Shown piece by piece: positions 57,173 through 64,000 of a DNA stretch of 64,000 nt. Every line of letters starts with the position of its first letter. Within the stretch, counting starts at the first letter, position 1. The stretch is from Streptomyces mobaraensis (GTDB lineage Bacteria > Actinomycetota > Actinomycetes > Streptomycetales > Streptomycetaceae), in assembly GCF_020099395.1 (NCBI RefSeq), contig NZ_CP083590.1:868001-932000 (forward strand), written 5' to 3'. The notes beneath the pieces were generated by a model that was not told the origin of the DNA, did not search any database, and was given only the letters and a program-made list of their open reading frames with translations. A program made the translations under genes and the position numbers.

Positions 57173-57622
57173 GAGGACGGTCAGCTCGCGGCGGGTGAGC
57201 GGGATCTCGGACGCCTCCAGGAAGCCGAAGCCGAGGGATTCGTCGATGTAGCGCTCGCCTTTGGCGACGTGCCGGATGCCCTCGACCAGCCGGTCCGGTG
57301 AAGCGTTTTTGCTCAAGTACCCCAAGGCGCCCTCCTCGTACGCCCGGCGCAGGGGCCCCGGCCGTTCGGCGGTGGCCAGGGCGAGCAGGGCCGGACGCGT
57401 GTCCCCCTCGGCGCACCCGCCGGACAGTTCGCGCAGGCCCGGTCCGGCCGCGTGGGGGCTGTCCATGTCGACGACGCAGACGCGTGGCCGTACCGTCCGC
57501 GCGGTGAGGACCGCGCGGCGCCACGGCGCGGCGTGCACCTCGAACTCCGGTTCTCTTCCGATCAGTTCCATGAGGGCGGTGCGCAACAGCGAGGTGTCGT
57601 GCACCAGGAGAACTCGAATCAC
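57014..57622 (-). CDS. ramR: RamR-like LuxR-family response regulator
   Basis: A 202-residue two-domain regulator. The receiver domain (about 1-115) starts VIRVLLVHDTSLLRTALMEL; the phospho-acceptor-type Asp is in VCVVDMDSP and the late Lys in GYLSKNASP, but the usual acidic pair near the N-terminus is reduced to a single Asp, so phosphorylation may not control it. The LuxR HTH (about 135-198) has LTRRELTVLSLAAEGAGVGE and LHLSHGTVRNYMCAITRKTG. RamR in S. coelicolor activates the ramCSAB operon; gene position here supports the same role. GTG 57622 follows GGGTGGGACGG. It is convergent with the exporter gene, whose frame overlaps it at the end. Confidence 0.88.
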   Translation of the reverse strand: MIRVLLVHDTSLLRTALMELIGREPEFEVHAAPWRRAVLTARTVRPRVCVVDMDSPHAAGPGLRELSGGCAEGDTRPALLALATAERPGPLRRAYEEGALGYLSKNASPDRLVEGIRHVAKGERYIDESLGFGFLEASEIPLTRRELTVLSLAAEGAGVGEIARSLHLSHGTVRNYMCAITRKTGARNRVDAIRVAQGAGWV

Positions 57623-58136
57623 GGATTCCGTCCCACCCTTCCCGTTTTCCCCCGTTGTGCGACTTGCTCGGGGCACGTCAACAATTCATACCGGCGTGTG
57701 CCACGGTCACGGGCGGGGATCACTGACCCGCAGGGGGCGCAAGGGCGCAAAACTTCCGTCACGCACGCCCCAAGTTCACTCGAACGCGCCTCCCGGAACC
57801 CTTGAAAGAGCAGTATCTCCCCCTGCCTGCAAGGGTCGCGTCCTTCGGGAACGCGTTCTTCCGGACCGCGTCCTTCGGGCGCGGGGCGTAAGGCGGCGGG
57901 TGTCGTCCCCGGTCTTTCGGCAGGCATTGACCTCGTCCCTGGTTGAGGTTGCACGATCCCGGGGCGGGCGGAGCGATCTTGCCTTTCCCGCCGCCGCGCC
58001 GCCCCGGACGAAGAGGAACACTCACTGATCACGGTCGAAATCCGGTCCGCCATCGTGTGCCCCTGTTGCCCCTCGGGCAAGCCTGGCCGGGAATATGCGG
58101 TCCGGTTTTCGGACGACTCCCCGAACGAGGAAACCC
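57623..58136. other. 514-bp region upstream of RamR-like gene
   Basis: No gene seen. GC is lower at 57640-57720, where the regulator's promoter is expected. A 15-bp tandem repeat lies at 57837-57881. The right end holds a GAGGA site for the decayed MFS gene. Confidence 0.45.
57837..57881. repeat. Three-copy 15-bp tandem repeat
   Basis: Units start at 57837, 57852 and 57867: CGCGTCCTTCGGGAA, CGCGTTCTTCCGGAC and CGCGTCCTTCGGGCG. It is about 215 bp upstream of the RamR-like start and could be a regulator array or decayed sequence. Confidence 0.7.
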
Positions 58137-58870
58137 ATGACCGCTTCCGGTCCTCCGCGCGGGAACGGCTCGGGCGCGCCGCGCTCGCCCTGCCCACCGT
58201 CGTGATCGCCCTCGGCATGACCGTGTCCGGCCTCCCGGTCCCGCGGCCGAGCGCGGCCCCGGAGCCCACCGGAGCCCCGACTGCCGTGGACCACCGACCC
58301 CTTCGGTTTCCCGACAGCCGGACCCCTGACCGCGACGGGAGCGGCCGGCGACCGCTTCGGGCGGCGCCGGGTGACGCTCCGCGCAGCCACCGCGTTCGGT
58401 GCGGCGTCCGGGCTCGCGGCGTTCCCGGTCGGCGTGGGGACGCCCATCGCGGTACGCGCCCTGACGGGCGTCGTGGGGGCGACGACGATGCCGTCCGCCG
58501 TGTCCCCGGTGAGCGCGCTGTTCCGGGACGCGCCCCGGCGTACGGTCACCGTCAGCGCCCGGGGCTCCGGCTCCCCCGCGGGTACCGCGCTCGCCCCGGC
58601 GACCGGCGGGGCGCCGCTCGAACACCCGTGGCGGGGTCCGGTGTTCCTCCTGCCTCCGCCGCCGCGCCGCTCCCGTTGGTGCTCGGGCCGCCGCTGCCGC
58701 CAGAGAACCACGGCGCGCCGCCGGGCGGCCTCGGCCCGCCCCGCGCGGGCGCGCCGCCGGGCTCGACGCCCGCCGTCGCCTACGGCCTGGAGAAGGGCGC
58801 GGTTCGACGCCGTGGAGCCCGACCCCGCCGCCGTCTTCGCGGGAGACGCCGTCCCGACCCGGACCGGCCC
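58137..58870 (+). pseudogene. Decayed MFS exporter (DHA2 type)
   Basis: Pieces of one EmrB/QacA-like transporter appear in order but in changing frames. MTASGPP starts at ATG 58137 behind GAGGA; ALALPTVVIALGMTVSGL follows in another frame; then GDRFGRRRVTLRAATAFGAA, RALTGVVGATTMPSAVSPV and ALFRDAPRR back in the first; then PLVLGPPLPPE in the second again. At least three frameshifts and a truncated C-terminal half make it non-functional. It sits between the lanthipeptide cluster and the methyltransferase/ATP-grasp pair, which suggests an old exporter of a neighbouring pathway. Confidence 0.75.
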
Positions 58871-58931
58871 GGGCACCGGGTCCGGTGACCCGCCGGCCGA
58901 GCGGGCGGACGCGTCGCCCGCGTCCCGTCCC

Positions 58932-59729
58932 TCACCCCCCGGCCGTGCCCGTGAAGCGGGCCAGGACGTACAGGGCGGGCCCGGACAGATCGCCCTCTGA
59001 GACGTCTGAGGCCTCAGCGGCCTCCGGGGTGCTCGGGGCGTCCGTGTCGTCGTACATGCCCAGCACCCGGAACCCGTGCTCCGCCAGGTGGTGCTCCAGC
59101 TCCATCGGGTACAGCAGCCGGAAGCGGACGTGGTCCGTCAGCGGTGCCCGCCCGGGGACGCGCCACAGCCGTCTGCGGGTGAGGAGCTGCCGGCGGCGGT
59201 CGAGGGTGTACGTGGCCTGGGCGGTCGCGGTGAAGGACGGGGCGGTGAGGGTGAAGTGGCGCTGGAACGCGGCGTCCTCGGGGTCGGCGAGCGGGTTCGG
59301 CACATGGACGAACAGCAGGGCGCCGGGCCGCGCGTGGGCGGCGAAGGTCTGCACCGCGCGCGACACGTCCGCGTTGGCGTGCAGGTTGGACAGCGCCCAG
59401 CCGAAGCAGGTGACGGCGTCGAAGGTACGGCCCAGGCGCAGGCTCCGCATGTCGCCGACGCGGTAGTCGGGGCCGGGCCGCCGCTCGCGGGCGAACGCGA
59501 GCATGCCCTCCTGGCAGTCGAAGCCGACGCTGTCCACCCCCGCCCCGGTGAAGTACTCGACGTGCCGGCCGGTGCCGCAGCCCGCGTCGAGCAGCGTCCG
59601 GATGCCGCCGGGGGCATGCGCGGCGAACAGCCGTTCGCAGAACCGGGGGATGTCCTTCTCCGTCCCCGGGTACATCTCCTCGTACAGCTCCGGGTGGTCG
59701 TAGAGCAGGTTGCTCAGCAGAGGGTCCAT
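58932..59729 (-). CDS. Class I SAM-dependent methyltransferase
   Basis: A 265-residue methyltransferase. Motif I is LLDAGCGTGRHVEYF (about residue 48), the acidic loop FDCQEGMLAFAR follows, and DAVTCFGWALSNLH forms motif IV. The early SNLLYDHPELYEEMYPG block resembles the family of small-molecule N- or O-methyltransferases with a short N-terminal helix. Start ATG 59729 overlaps the preceding ATP-grasp stop by one base (TGATG), so the two are co-translated and probably act on the same metabolite. The C-terminal 30 residues are Ser/Thr/Ala-rich. Confidence 0.88.
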   Translation of the reverse strand: MDPLLSNLLYDHPELYEEMYPGTEKDIPRFCERLFAAHAPGGIRTLLDAGCGTGRHVEYFTGAGVDSVGFDCQEGMLAFARERRPGPDYRVGDMRSLRLGRTFDAVTCFGWALSNLHANADVSRAVQTFAAHARPGALLFVHVPNPLADPEDAAFQRHFTLTAPSFTATAQATYTLDRRRQLLTRRRLWRVPGRAPLTDHVRFRLLYPMELEHHLAEHGFRVLGMYDDTDAPSTPEAAEASDVSEGDLSGPALYVLARFTGTAGG

Positions 59730-61015
59730 CACTGCCTCTCACACGGCGGTGTCTCTCGCACGGCGGTGCCGCCTGGTTCGGTGTCGAAGGTGATGCGCGC
59801 CACCAGCCCGGCCACCAGGGCGTCGAGGGCGTCCGCGTCCGGGGCGGCGGCGACGAAGACCGCGGGCCGGGAGTACGAGTCCCGGGCGGGCCCGATGACG
59901 TCGCCGGGCGCGACGTGGAGGTGGGCCGCCAGCACGGCCGGGTGCCGGCGGACCTCGTCCCAGCCGTGGACGGCGCGCAGCCGGCCGGGCGGCGCGAGGG
60001 GGAACTCGGCGTGGGCCGCGCCGGACGCGGCGGGTATGGGCGCCGGGGCGCGGCCGAGCAGGTCGTCGACGAGGGTGCCGTACAACTCCAGCCCGGGGCG
60101 GGTGTGTTCGACGAGGGCGTGGATGTAGTCGCCGCCGCCGCGGTCGTGCAGTTCGCCGAGGACGATGCCGTCGGGGGTCACCCAGAACTCGACGTGGAAG
60201 ATCCCCCGGGTGACGCCGGCGGCCGTGAGCGCGCGGGCGACCGCGTCGGCCGCCTCCCCGGCCGTCGCCTCGTCCAGCCCGGCGGGCACCCGCTGGCTGG
60301 TCTCGACGAATCCCTCGCCGGTCCCCTTGCGGGTGAGGGCGAGAACGCGGGGGACGCCGCCGACGAGGACGCCCTCGGCAGAGTACTCGGCGCCCTCGAC
60401 GAAGGTCTCCACGAGGAAGCCGGCGGACGCGGGCAGCGCCCCCATGGCCGCCGGCGGCGACCCGAACTTCCGCATCGCCTCCGGCAGTTGCGCGATCCGC
60501 TCGATCCGGGACACGCCGATGCCGGCCAAGCCGTCGCGCGGCTTGACGATCCACGGGCCGGGAGGGTGCGCGCGCAGGAACCGCTCGGCGTCGGCGCGGT
60601 CCGCGCAGAGCGCGGTACGGGGCTGGGCGAAGCCGGCCGCGCGCAACCGCTCGCGGCACAGGTCCTTGTTGCGGACCCGGCACACGGCCTCGGGGTCGTT
60701 GCCCGCGACGCCCAGCTCACGGGCGATCACCGCGGCGGGCAGGACGGACAGTTCGCGGATCGTGACCACCGCCGACACGGCGGGCCGGCCGACGGCCCAG
60801 GCCCGGCAGGCGTCGGCGTCGTGGACCTCCAGCGGCAGCACCGTGTCGTAGCGGGCCAGCTCCTCCGGCACCGCCGTCCGCAGGTTGCCCGGGGTGTCGG
60901 CGCCGACCAGGGCGAGCCCGCGGCGCCGGGCCTGCTCGCACAGCCGCCGCAGCTGGTCGCGGGCCCAGGGCGTCAGGGCGGTGCAGCCCAGGACGAGGAG
61001 CGTCTCCTCCGTCAC
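59729..61015 (-). CDS. ATP-grasp domain protein (paralogue 2)
   Basis: A 428-residue homologue of the protein at 42411-43688, alignable over its full length by eye: VTEETLLVLGCTALTPWARDQ, ELGVAGNDPEAVCRVRNKDL, PWIVKPRDGLAGIGVSRI, FLVETFVEGAEYSAEG, FHVEFWVT and RGGGDYIHALVEHTRPG. The nucleotide Lys and metal-binding residues are kept. GTG 61015 was chosen because it aligns with the start of the paralogue and has GGGAG upstream; GTG 61036 is possible. A methyltransferase follows with one-base overlap. Likely forms an amide or ester bond on a small molecule; the pairing with a methyltransferase distinguishes it from the solitary paralogue. Confidence 0.87.
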   Translation of the reverse strand: MTEETLLVLGCTALTPWARDQLRRLCEQARRRGLALVGADTPGNLRTAVPEELARYDTVLPLEVHDADACRAWAVGRPAVSAVVTIRELSVLPAAVIARELGVAGNDPEAVCRVRNKDLCRERLRAAGFAQPRTALCADRADAERFLRAHPPGPWIVKPRDGLAGIGVSRIERIAQLPEAMRKFGSPPAAMGALPASAGFLVETFVEGAEYSAEGVLVGGVPRVLALTRKGTGEGFVETSQRVPAGLDEATAGEAADAVARALTAAGVTRGIFHVEFWVTPDGIVLGELHDRGGGDYIHALVEHTRPGLELYGTLVDDLLGRAPAPIPAASGAAHAEFPLAPPGRLRAVHGWDEVRRHPAVLAAHLHVAPGDVIGPARDSYSRPAVFVAAAPDADALDALVAGLVARITFDTEPGGTAVRETPPCERQ

Positions 61016-61384
61016 GCCGACCGACTCCCTCTCCACCGAAGGTGCCGACGGGCCGCCGCACGGGTCACGGACGCGCCGTCGGGCAGGGCCCTACGAGTAT
61101 GCGCACCCGTGGGGTACCTGCCAACCACGGACGGCCGCACGGGCGCGCCGGGGGTCGGGAAGCGGCCACGGGCGGACGGACGGCCGTGGGGCGCGGCTTC
61201 GGGGTACGGCCCTGGACGCCGGCCGCCGCCTGAACCGGTGGGCCCGCGGCCCGGCTCGCCGGGTGCCGGCCCCGGCGGCCGGCCGCCACCGGGCGGCAGG
61301 AAGCGTGAACCGGTCCGACCGCCACTCGCCGGGTGTACCCCGCCCGAACCCAAGCCCTCCGGGGGAGGGGCCGCGTGCCGAGAT
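61016..61384. other. Non-coding, repeat-poor spacer
   Basis: Very high GC and Gly/Pro/Arg open frames on both strands but no Shine-Dalgarno-linked start or recognisable motif. Leads into transposase and kinase remnants; probably decayed sequence. Confidence 0.4.
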
Positions 61385-61515
61385 GTCCCGCGGGGAGCGG
61401 CGCAGACGGTCCAGCTCGGAGAGGCGTTTGCCGGCGGGGCCGTCGGGCTCCTCGGCGAAGTGGCCGAAGTGTCTGCGCTGTTCGTCGGTCAGAAAGTTGG
61501 TGGGCGCGCGCCTGC
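61385..61515 (-). pseudogene. Possible Tn3-family transposase N-terminal remnant
   Basis: The frame PTNFLTDEQRRHFGHFAEEP resembles the conserved start of DUF4158/Tn3-type transposases (FLTDEQ, Y/F-G-x-F). It has no start codon in context and degrades after about 40 residues. Short, so the call is tentative. Confidence 0.4.
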
Positions 61516-61624
61516 TCCTTGATCGACGGCAGTCGCGCGCGATGATCGCAGCCATGACAAGGACACGGACCGGAGCAGGGATAACGGCCCCGTGGAGCGG
61601 GAGGGCCTGGTAAAGCGGCGCCGG

Positions 61625-62035
61625 TCAGCCGACAGGAGCGAGCACGGCGTCGAGGTCGCCGGCGTAGACGAGGGCGCCCTCGTCGGGCGCCGGCGGCTCG
61701 AAGCGGACGAGGAAGTCGTCCAGCGCCTGGGGGCTGACGGTCAGCGCGTTGGCATCCTCGCGGCGGTTCCGGTCGGCGAGGCGTCGCAGCAGCTCATCCT
61801 TCTCGACGGATAGATAGACCAGCCGGCACCGGCCGCCCGCGGCCTCCACCAGCTTCTTCCAGGCGTCGCGGTCTTCGCGCAGCCACAGGCCGTGGTCGAG
61901 GACGACGTCGTCCCCGGCCGCAAGGTGTTCGGCGAGCCGGCGGCGGACCGCGTCGACGACGGGGCGTTCGCGCTCGAAGTAGGTGTGCTCGGGGTAGGGC
62001 CGGTGGTTCCAGCGGGCGGTGCGGCTGCCCACCGA
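61625..62035 (-). pseudogene. 5'-truncated AAA/zeta-like small-molecule kinase
   Basis: The C-terminal 130 residues of an ATP-binding kinase-like protein: HRPYPEHTYFERERPVV, DDVVLDHGLWLREDRDAW (the family's DHG-W-R block), CRLVYLSVEKDELLRRLADRN and LTVSPQALDDFLVRFEPP. The N-terminal P-loop (GxxGxGKS) that must precede it is missing, replaced near 62035 by sequence of the head-to-head regulator fragment. Without the Walker A it cannot bind ATP normally. Confidence 0.7.
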
Positions 62036-62277
62036 ACACCTGGAGGTCCAGCTCGCCTTCCCCGCCGCCCTCGACCCGGTCGTGTGGGGCACTGAGACCT
62101 CCATGAGCGCCGAGGCGTCCCCACTGCGGACCGCCCCCGTGCGGCGGGACGAGAACGGGACGCGGCTGTTCTCCTGGACGACCTCCACACCGCCCCTGCA
62201 CGCCCGGTACCGTCTCGAATGGCGGTTCCGAGCGGCCCGGCCTGAACCCCAAGACGAGCGACAGGGAGCTGACGTGA
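62036..62277 (+). pseudogene. C-terminal fragment of an HTH-type regulator
   Basis: The frame containing LAFPAALDPVVWGTETSMSA and ending ARYRLEWRFR resembles the C-terminus of helix-turn-helix proteins often found beside peptide deformylase genes in streptomycetes (from memory). No N-terminal part is present. After WRFR the reading frame slips; in the next frame it ends PGLNPKTSDRELT with a TGA overlapping the deformylase GTG (GTGA), the likely ancestral coupling. Confidence 0.5.
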
Positions 62278-62843
62278 CGACGGTGCGGCCCAGCGAGCAG
62301 ATGCGTGACCTCGGCGTCGTGCAGTACGGCGCCCCCGTCCTCGCAGAGGCCGCCCGGCCCTTCGGCCTGCCGGACGAGAAGGACGCCGCCGAGCAGATCG
62401 TCGAGTCGCTGTTCGCCTCCATGGAGCGGATCGCGCGCGTGCATCCCTTCGCCAAGGGCATGGGGATCGCGGCGCCGCAGATCGGCATCGGCCGGGCGGC
62501 GGCCGTCGTCCAGCCCGCCGACCCCGCCGCCGCGGCGATCGTCCTGCTCAACTCCCGCATCACTGCCCGCTCGGAGGAGATGGACGAGCAGTACGAGGGC
62601 TGCCTGTCGTTCTTCGACGTCCGCGGCATGGTCCCGCGCCCCCTGACGATCACGGTGGTGACCACCGCCATGGACGGCACCGAGGTCACCACGGTGTACG
62701 AGCGGGGCCTGGCCCGGCTCGTCGCTCACGAGATCGACCACCTGGACGGCCTGCTCTACACCGCCCGGATGCGGCCTGGCGTCGAGCCGATCCCGGTGGA
62801 GGAGTACCGGCAGACCGGCCGCGGGTGGGCGTACGACCAGTAG
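62274..62843 (+). CDS. def: Peptide deformylase
   Basis: A 189-residue metal-dependent deformylase that removes N-formyl groups from new proteins. The three motifs are complete: GMGIAAPQIG (about residue 60), EGCLSF with metal Cys110, and HEIDH with His152, Glu153 and His156. Length is normal. GTG 62274 follows AGGGAG. The frame is open upstream and would fuse it to a regulator fragment, but the start signal marks a separate protein. Streptomycetes carry several def genes; this copy next to an NRPS-like gene and other decayed genes is probably not the housekeeping one. Confidence 0.93.
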   Translation: MTTVRPSEQMRDLGVVQYGAPVLAEAARPFGLPDEKDAAEQIVESLFASMERIARVHPFAKGMGIAAPQIGIGRAAAVVQPADPAAAAIVLLNSRITARSEEMDEQYEGCLSFFDVRGMVPRPLTITVVTTAMDGTEVTTVYERGLARLVAHEIDHLDGLLYTARMRPGVEPIPVEEYRQTGRGWAYDQ

Positions 62844-62988
62844 CCCCTCGCACGTGCCCTGGGCCGGGCCGGGCTCGTTGGGCCTGGTGTGACCGACGAG
62901 CTGATCGCGACAGCACAGCGCACCTGGTATTTCTCCACGATCTCGACGCCCCGGAGGCGGGTCGCCGAGGTCGTTGGACACCTGACGC

Positions 62989-64000
62989 TCAGCCGGCCCC
63001 CCACCTCGCCTCCAGGGCCGCGATCGCCGCCTCGTCCAGGGTGACCAGCGGGAAGTCGGAGGGCGTGTGCCCGCCCGCGTCCGGCCGGTCGAGGCGGGCG
63101 GCGAGGTGTTCCAGGGCCTCCCGCCAGGCCGCCACGTCCGGGACGTCCGGGGCTTCGGCGGTGCGGTGGACGGTCAGCGTCAGACCGCCGTCCGGGGCCG
63201 TCCCTTCCACGTGAAGGTGGAGCGGACCGTGTGGCGGGACGGGCGGGGGCGCCGGCCACTCGTCGGCGGGAGCGGGCGCCCAGTCGCCCGTCCCGGCCGG
63301 CGGGCGGTGGACGGACGTCCAGTGCGCGTCCGGGGCGTCCGCCGCGCCCGGCCCGGTGCGCAGCAGCTCCTTGACCCGCTTGAGCAGCACGTCGTCACCG
63401 CCCGGCCGGTGCGGCCCCGGCGGCAGCCGGACGGCGACGTCCCGCCCGAACGGGCCGACGGTGGCGGTGAACGGCCCCCGTTCGGCGCGCACGACGCCCA
63501 CCGCCAGGCCGGGCGAGGCGAGGGCGAGGCCGGTGAGGAGCACGTCGTCCAGGCTCGCGTGGAAGCGGGCCGCGACGCGGGCGAGGGCCGCGGCGAGCTC
63601 GGGCGGGGCCAGTTCGGCCGTCGTGGCGACGGTCGCGGGCGTGCCGGTGCCCGCGGCTCCGGCGCTCGCGGCCCCGGCGCTCGTCTGAGCGAGCGCCCAG
63701 GCCGCGAACGGCGCCGGTTCCGGGTCGAGTTCACCGCCCCCGGCGGCGGTGGCGAGATCGGCGGCGAGGAGGCGGACGGACTCCTCGTCCGCGGCCGCCG
63801 GATGCACGGTGAGCAGCAACCGGCCCTGGTCGCGCGGGCCGCGGTCCCACCAGAGGGCGTCGAGGAGGACGCCGCGCTCCGGCGCGAGCCGGTCCTGGGC
63901 GGCGGCAGCCTCGGCGGTGAGGTCAGGCCGCTCGCCGGTGATCCGGGTCGGCACGGCGGCGGGGTGCGGGGTGCCCGGAGCGGCGGGGCCGGGAGCGGCG
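62989..64000 (-). CDS. NRPS condensation/epimerisation-type domain, C-terminal part (runs off window)
   Basis: At least 337 residues, open to the window edge, so the start is missing. Order of features matches the C-terminal two thirds of an NRPS condensation/epimerisation domain: VLLDALWWDRGPRDQGRLLL, then LTVHPAAADEESVRLLAADL where HHxxxDG should be, a GPFTATVGPFGRDVAVRLPPG block, LLKRVKELLRTGPG, and the family's end motif GGHTPSDFPLVTLDEAAI. The catalytic His-His and Asp-Gly are lost (HPAAADEE), so this domain is probably inactive. Residues about 95-130 are Ala/Thr-rich. The 145 bp after its stop up to the deformylase show no gene. Confidence 0.75.
   Translation of the reverse strand, partial: AAPGPAAPGTPHPAAVPTRITGERPDLTAEAAAAQDRLAPERGVLLDALWWDRGPRDQGRLLLTVHPAAADEESVRLLAADLATAAGGGELDPEPAPFAAWALAQTSAGAASAGAAGTGTPATVATTAELAPPELAAALARVAARFHASLDDVLLTGLALASPGLAVGVVRAERGPFTATVGPFGRDVAVRLPPGPHRPGGDDVLLKRVKELLRTGPGAADAPDAHWTSVHRPPAGTGDWAPAPADEWPAPPPVPPHGPLHLHVEGTAPDGGLTLTVHRTAEAPDVPDVAAWREALEHLAARLDRPDAGGHTPSDFPLVTLDEAAIAALEARWGAG

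Noticed and set aside
62019..62843. A single fusion protein of regulator fragment and peptide deformylase
   Set aside because: The frame is open, but AGGGAG-GTG at 62274 gives a normal-length deformylase and the upstream part is a truncated fragment.

Overview
The window is high-GC DNA with strong codon-position bias, GTG starts next to GTGA/ATGA overlaps, and many genes typical of Streptomyces: a SapB/AmfS-type lanthipeptide cluster, poly-HAMP hybrid kinase, SpoIIE-type phosphatases, DUF4360 and a TTA-containing regulator. A Streptomyces chromosome, probably an accessory or arm-like region, is the best reading. No rRNA, tRNA, CRISPR or intact insertion sequence was found.

Layout. 1-1,014: edge region with a hairpin and little coding. 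1,015-7,571: GH15 glucosidase, an accessory respiratory set (ctaD, ctaF, and qcrB on the other strand) and a hemerythrin. 7,801-14,867: a 1,435-residue poly-HAMP hybrid histidine kinase and an ANTAR-GAF-PAS-SpoIIE phosphatase. 14,906-24,419: FAD monooxygenase, MFS transporters, a TetR-controlled Rossmann oxidoreductase with a visible operator, an HpaC-type flavin reductase and a Tat-exported beta-helix protein.

24,761-34,103 is a compact, overlapping operon: MIO-type amino acid lyase/aminomutase, ACP, a single-chain fusion of active ketosynthase and chain-length-factor-like domain, small adenylating ligase, StyA-type flavin monooxygenase, SDR with its catalytic Tyr replaced by His, and an HpaB-type hydroxylase. 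It ends at a strong hairpin. I read it as an aromatic amino acid fed, minimal type II PKS-like pathway that I cannot match to a named product; the flavin reductase at 21.6 kb is a plausible FADH2 supplier.

34,392-41,646: XRE regulator with a TTA codon, PAS-GAF-SpoIIE phosphatase and partner anti-sigma-like ATPase, secreted DUF4360 protein, M48 membrane protease, D-2-hydroxyacid dehydrogenase, then a four-copy 175-bp tandem array. 42,411-61,015 is bracketed by two paralogous ATP-grasp genes. Inside it lie a redox operon (unrecognised 633-residue protein, Rieske protein, 7Fe ferredoxin, cupin with a Cys-rich tail, DUF3050 protein, aldehyde dehydrogenase) and a ram/amf-type class III lanthipeptide cluster (LanKC, 38-residue precursor, two ABC exporter genes, RamR-like regulator). 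As given, both exporter genes carry a one-base frameshift in a poly-C run. Between precursor and exporters is a 254-bp inverted repeat.

58,137-62,277 is a decay zone: MFS, Tn3-type transposase, kinase and HTH-regulator remnants around a methyltransferase/ATP-grasp pair. The window closes with a complete peptide deformylase and the end of an NRPS-like gene whose condensation motif is lost.
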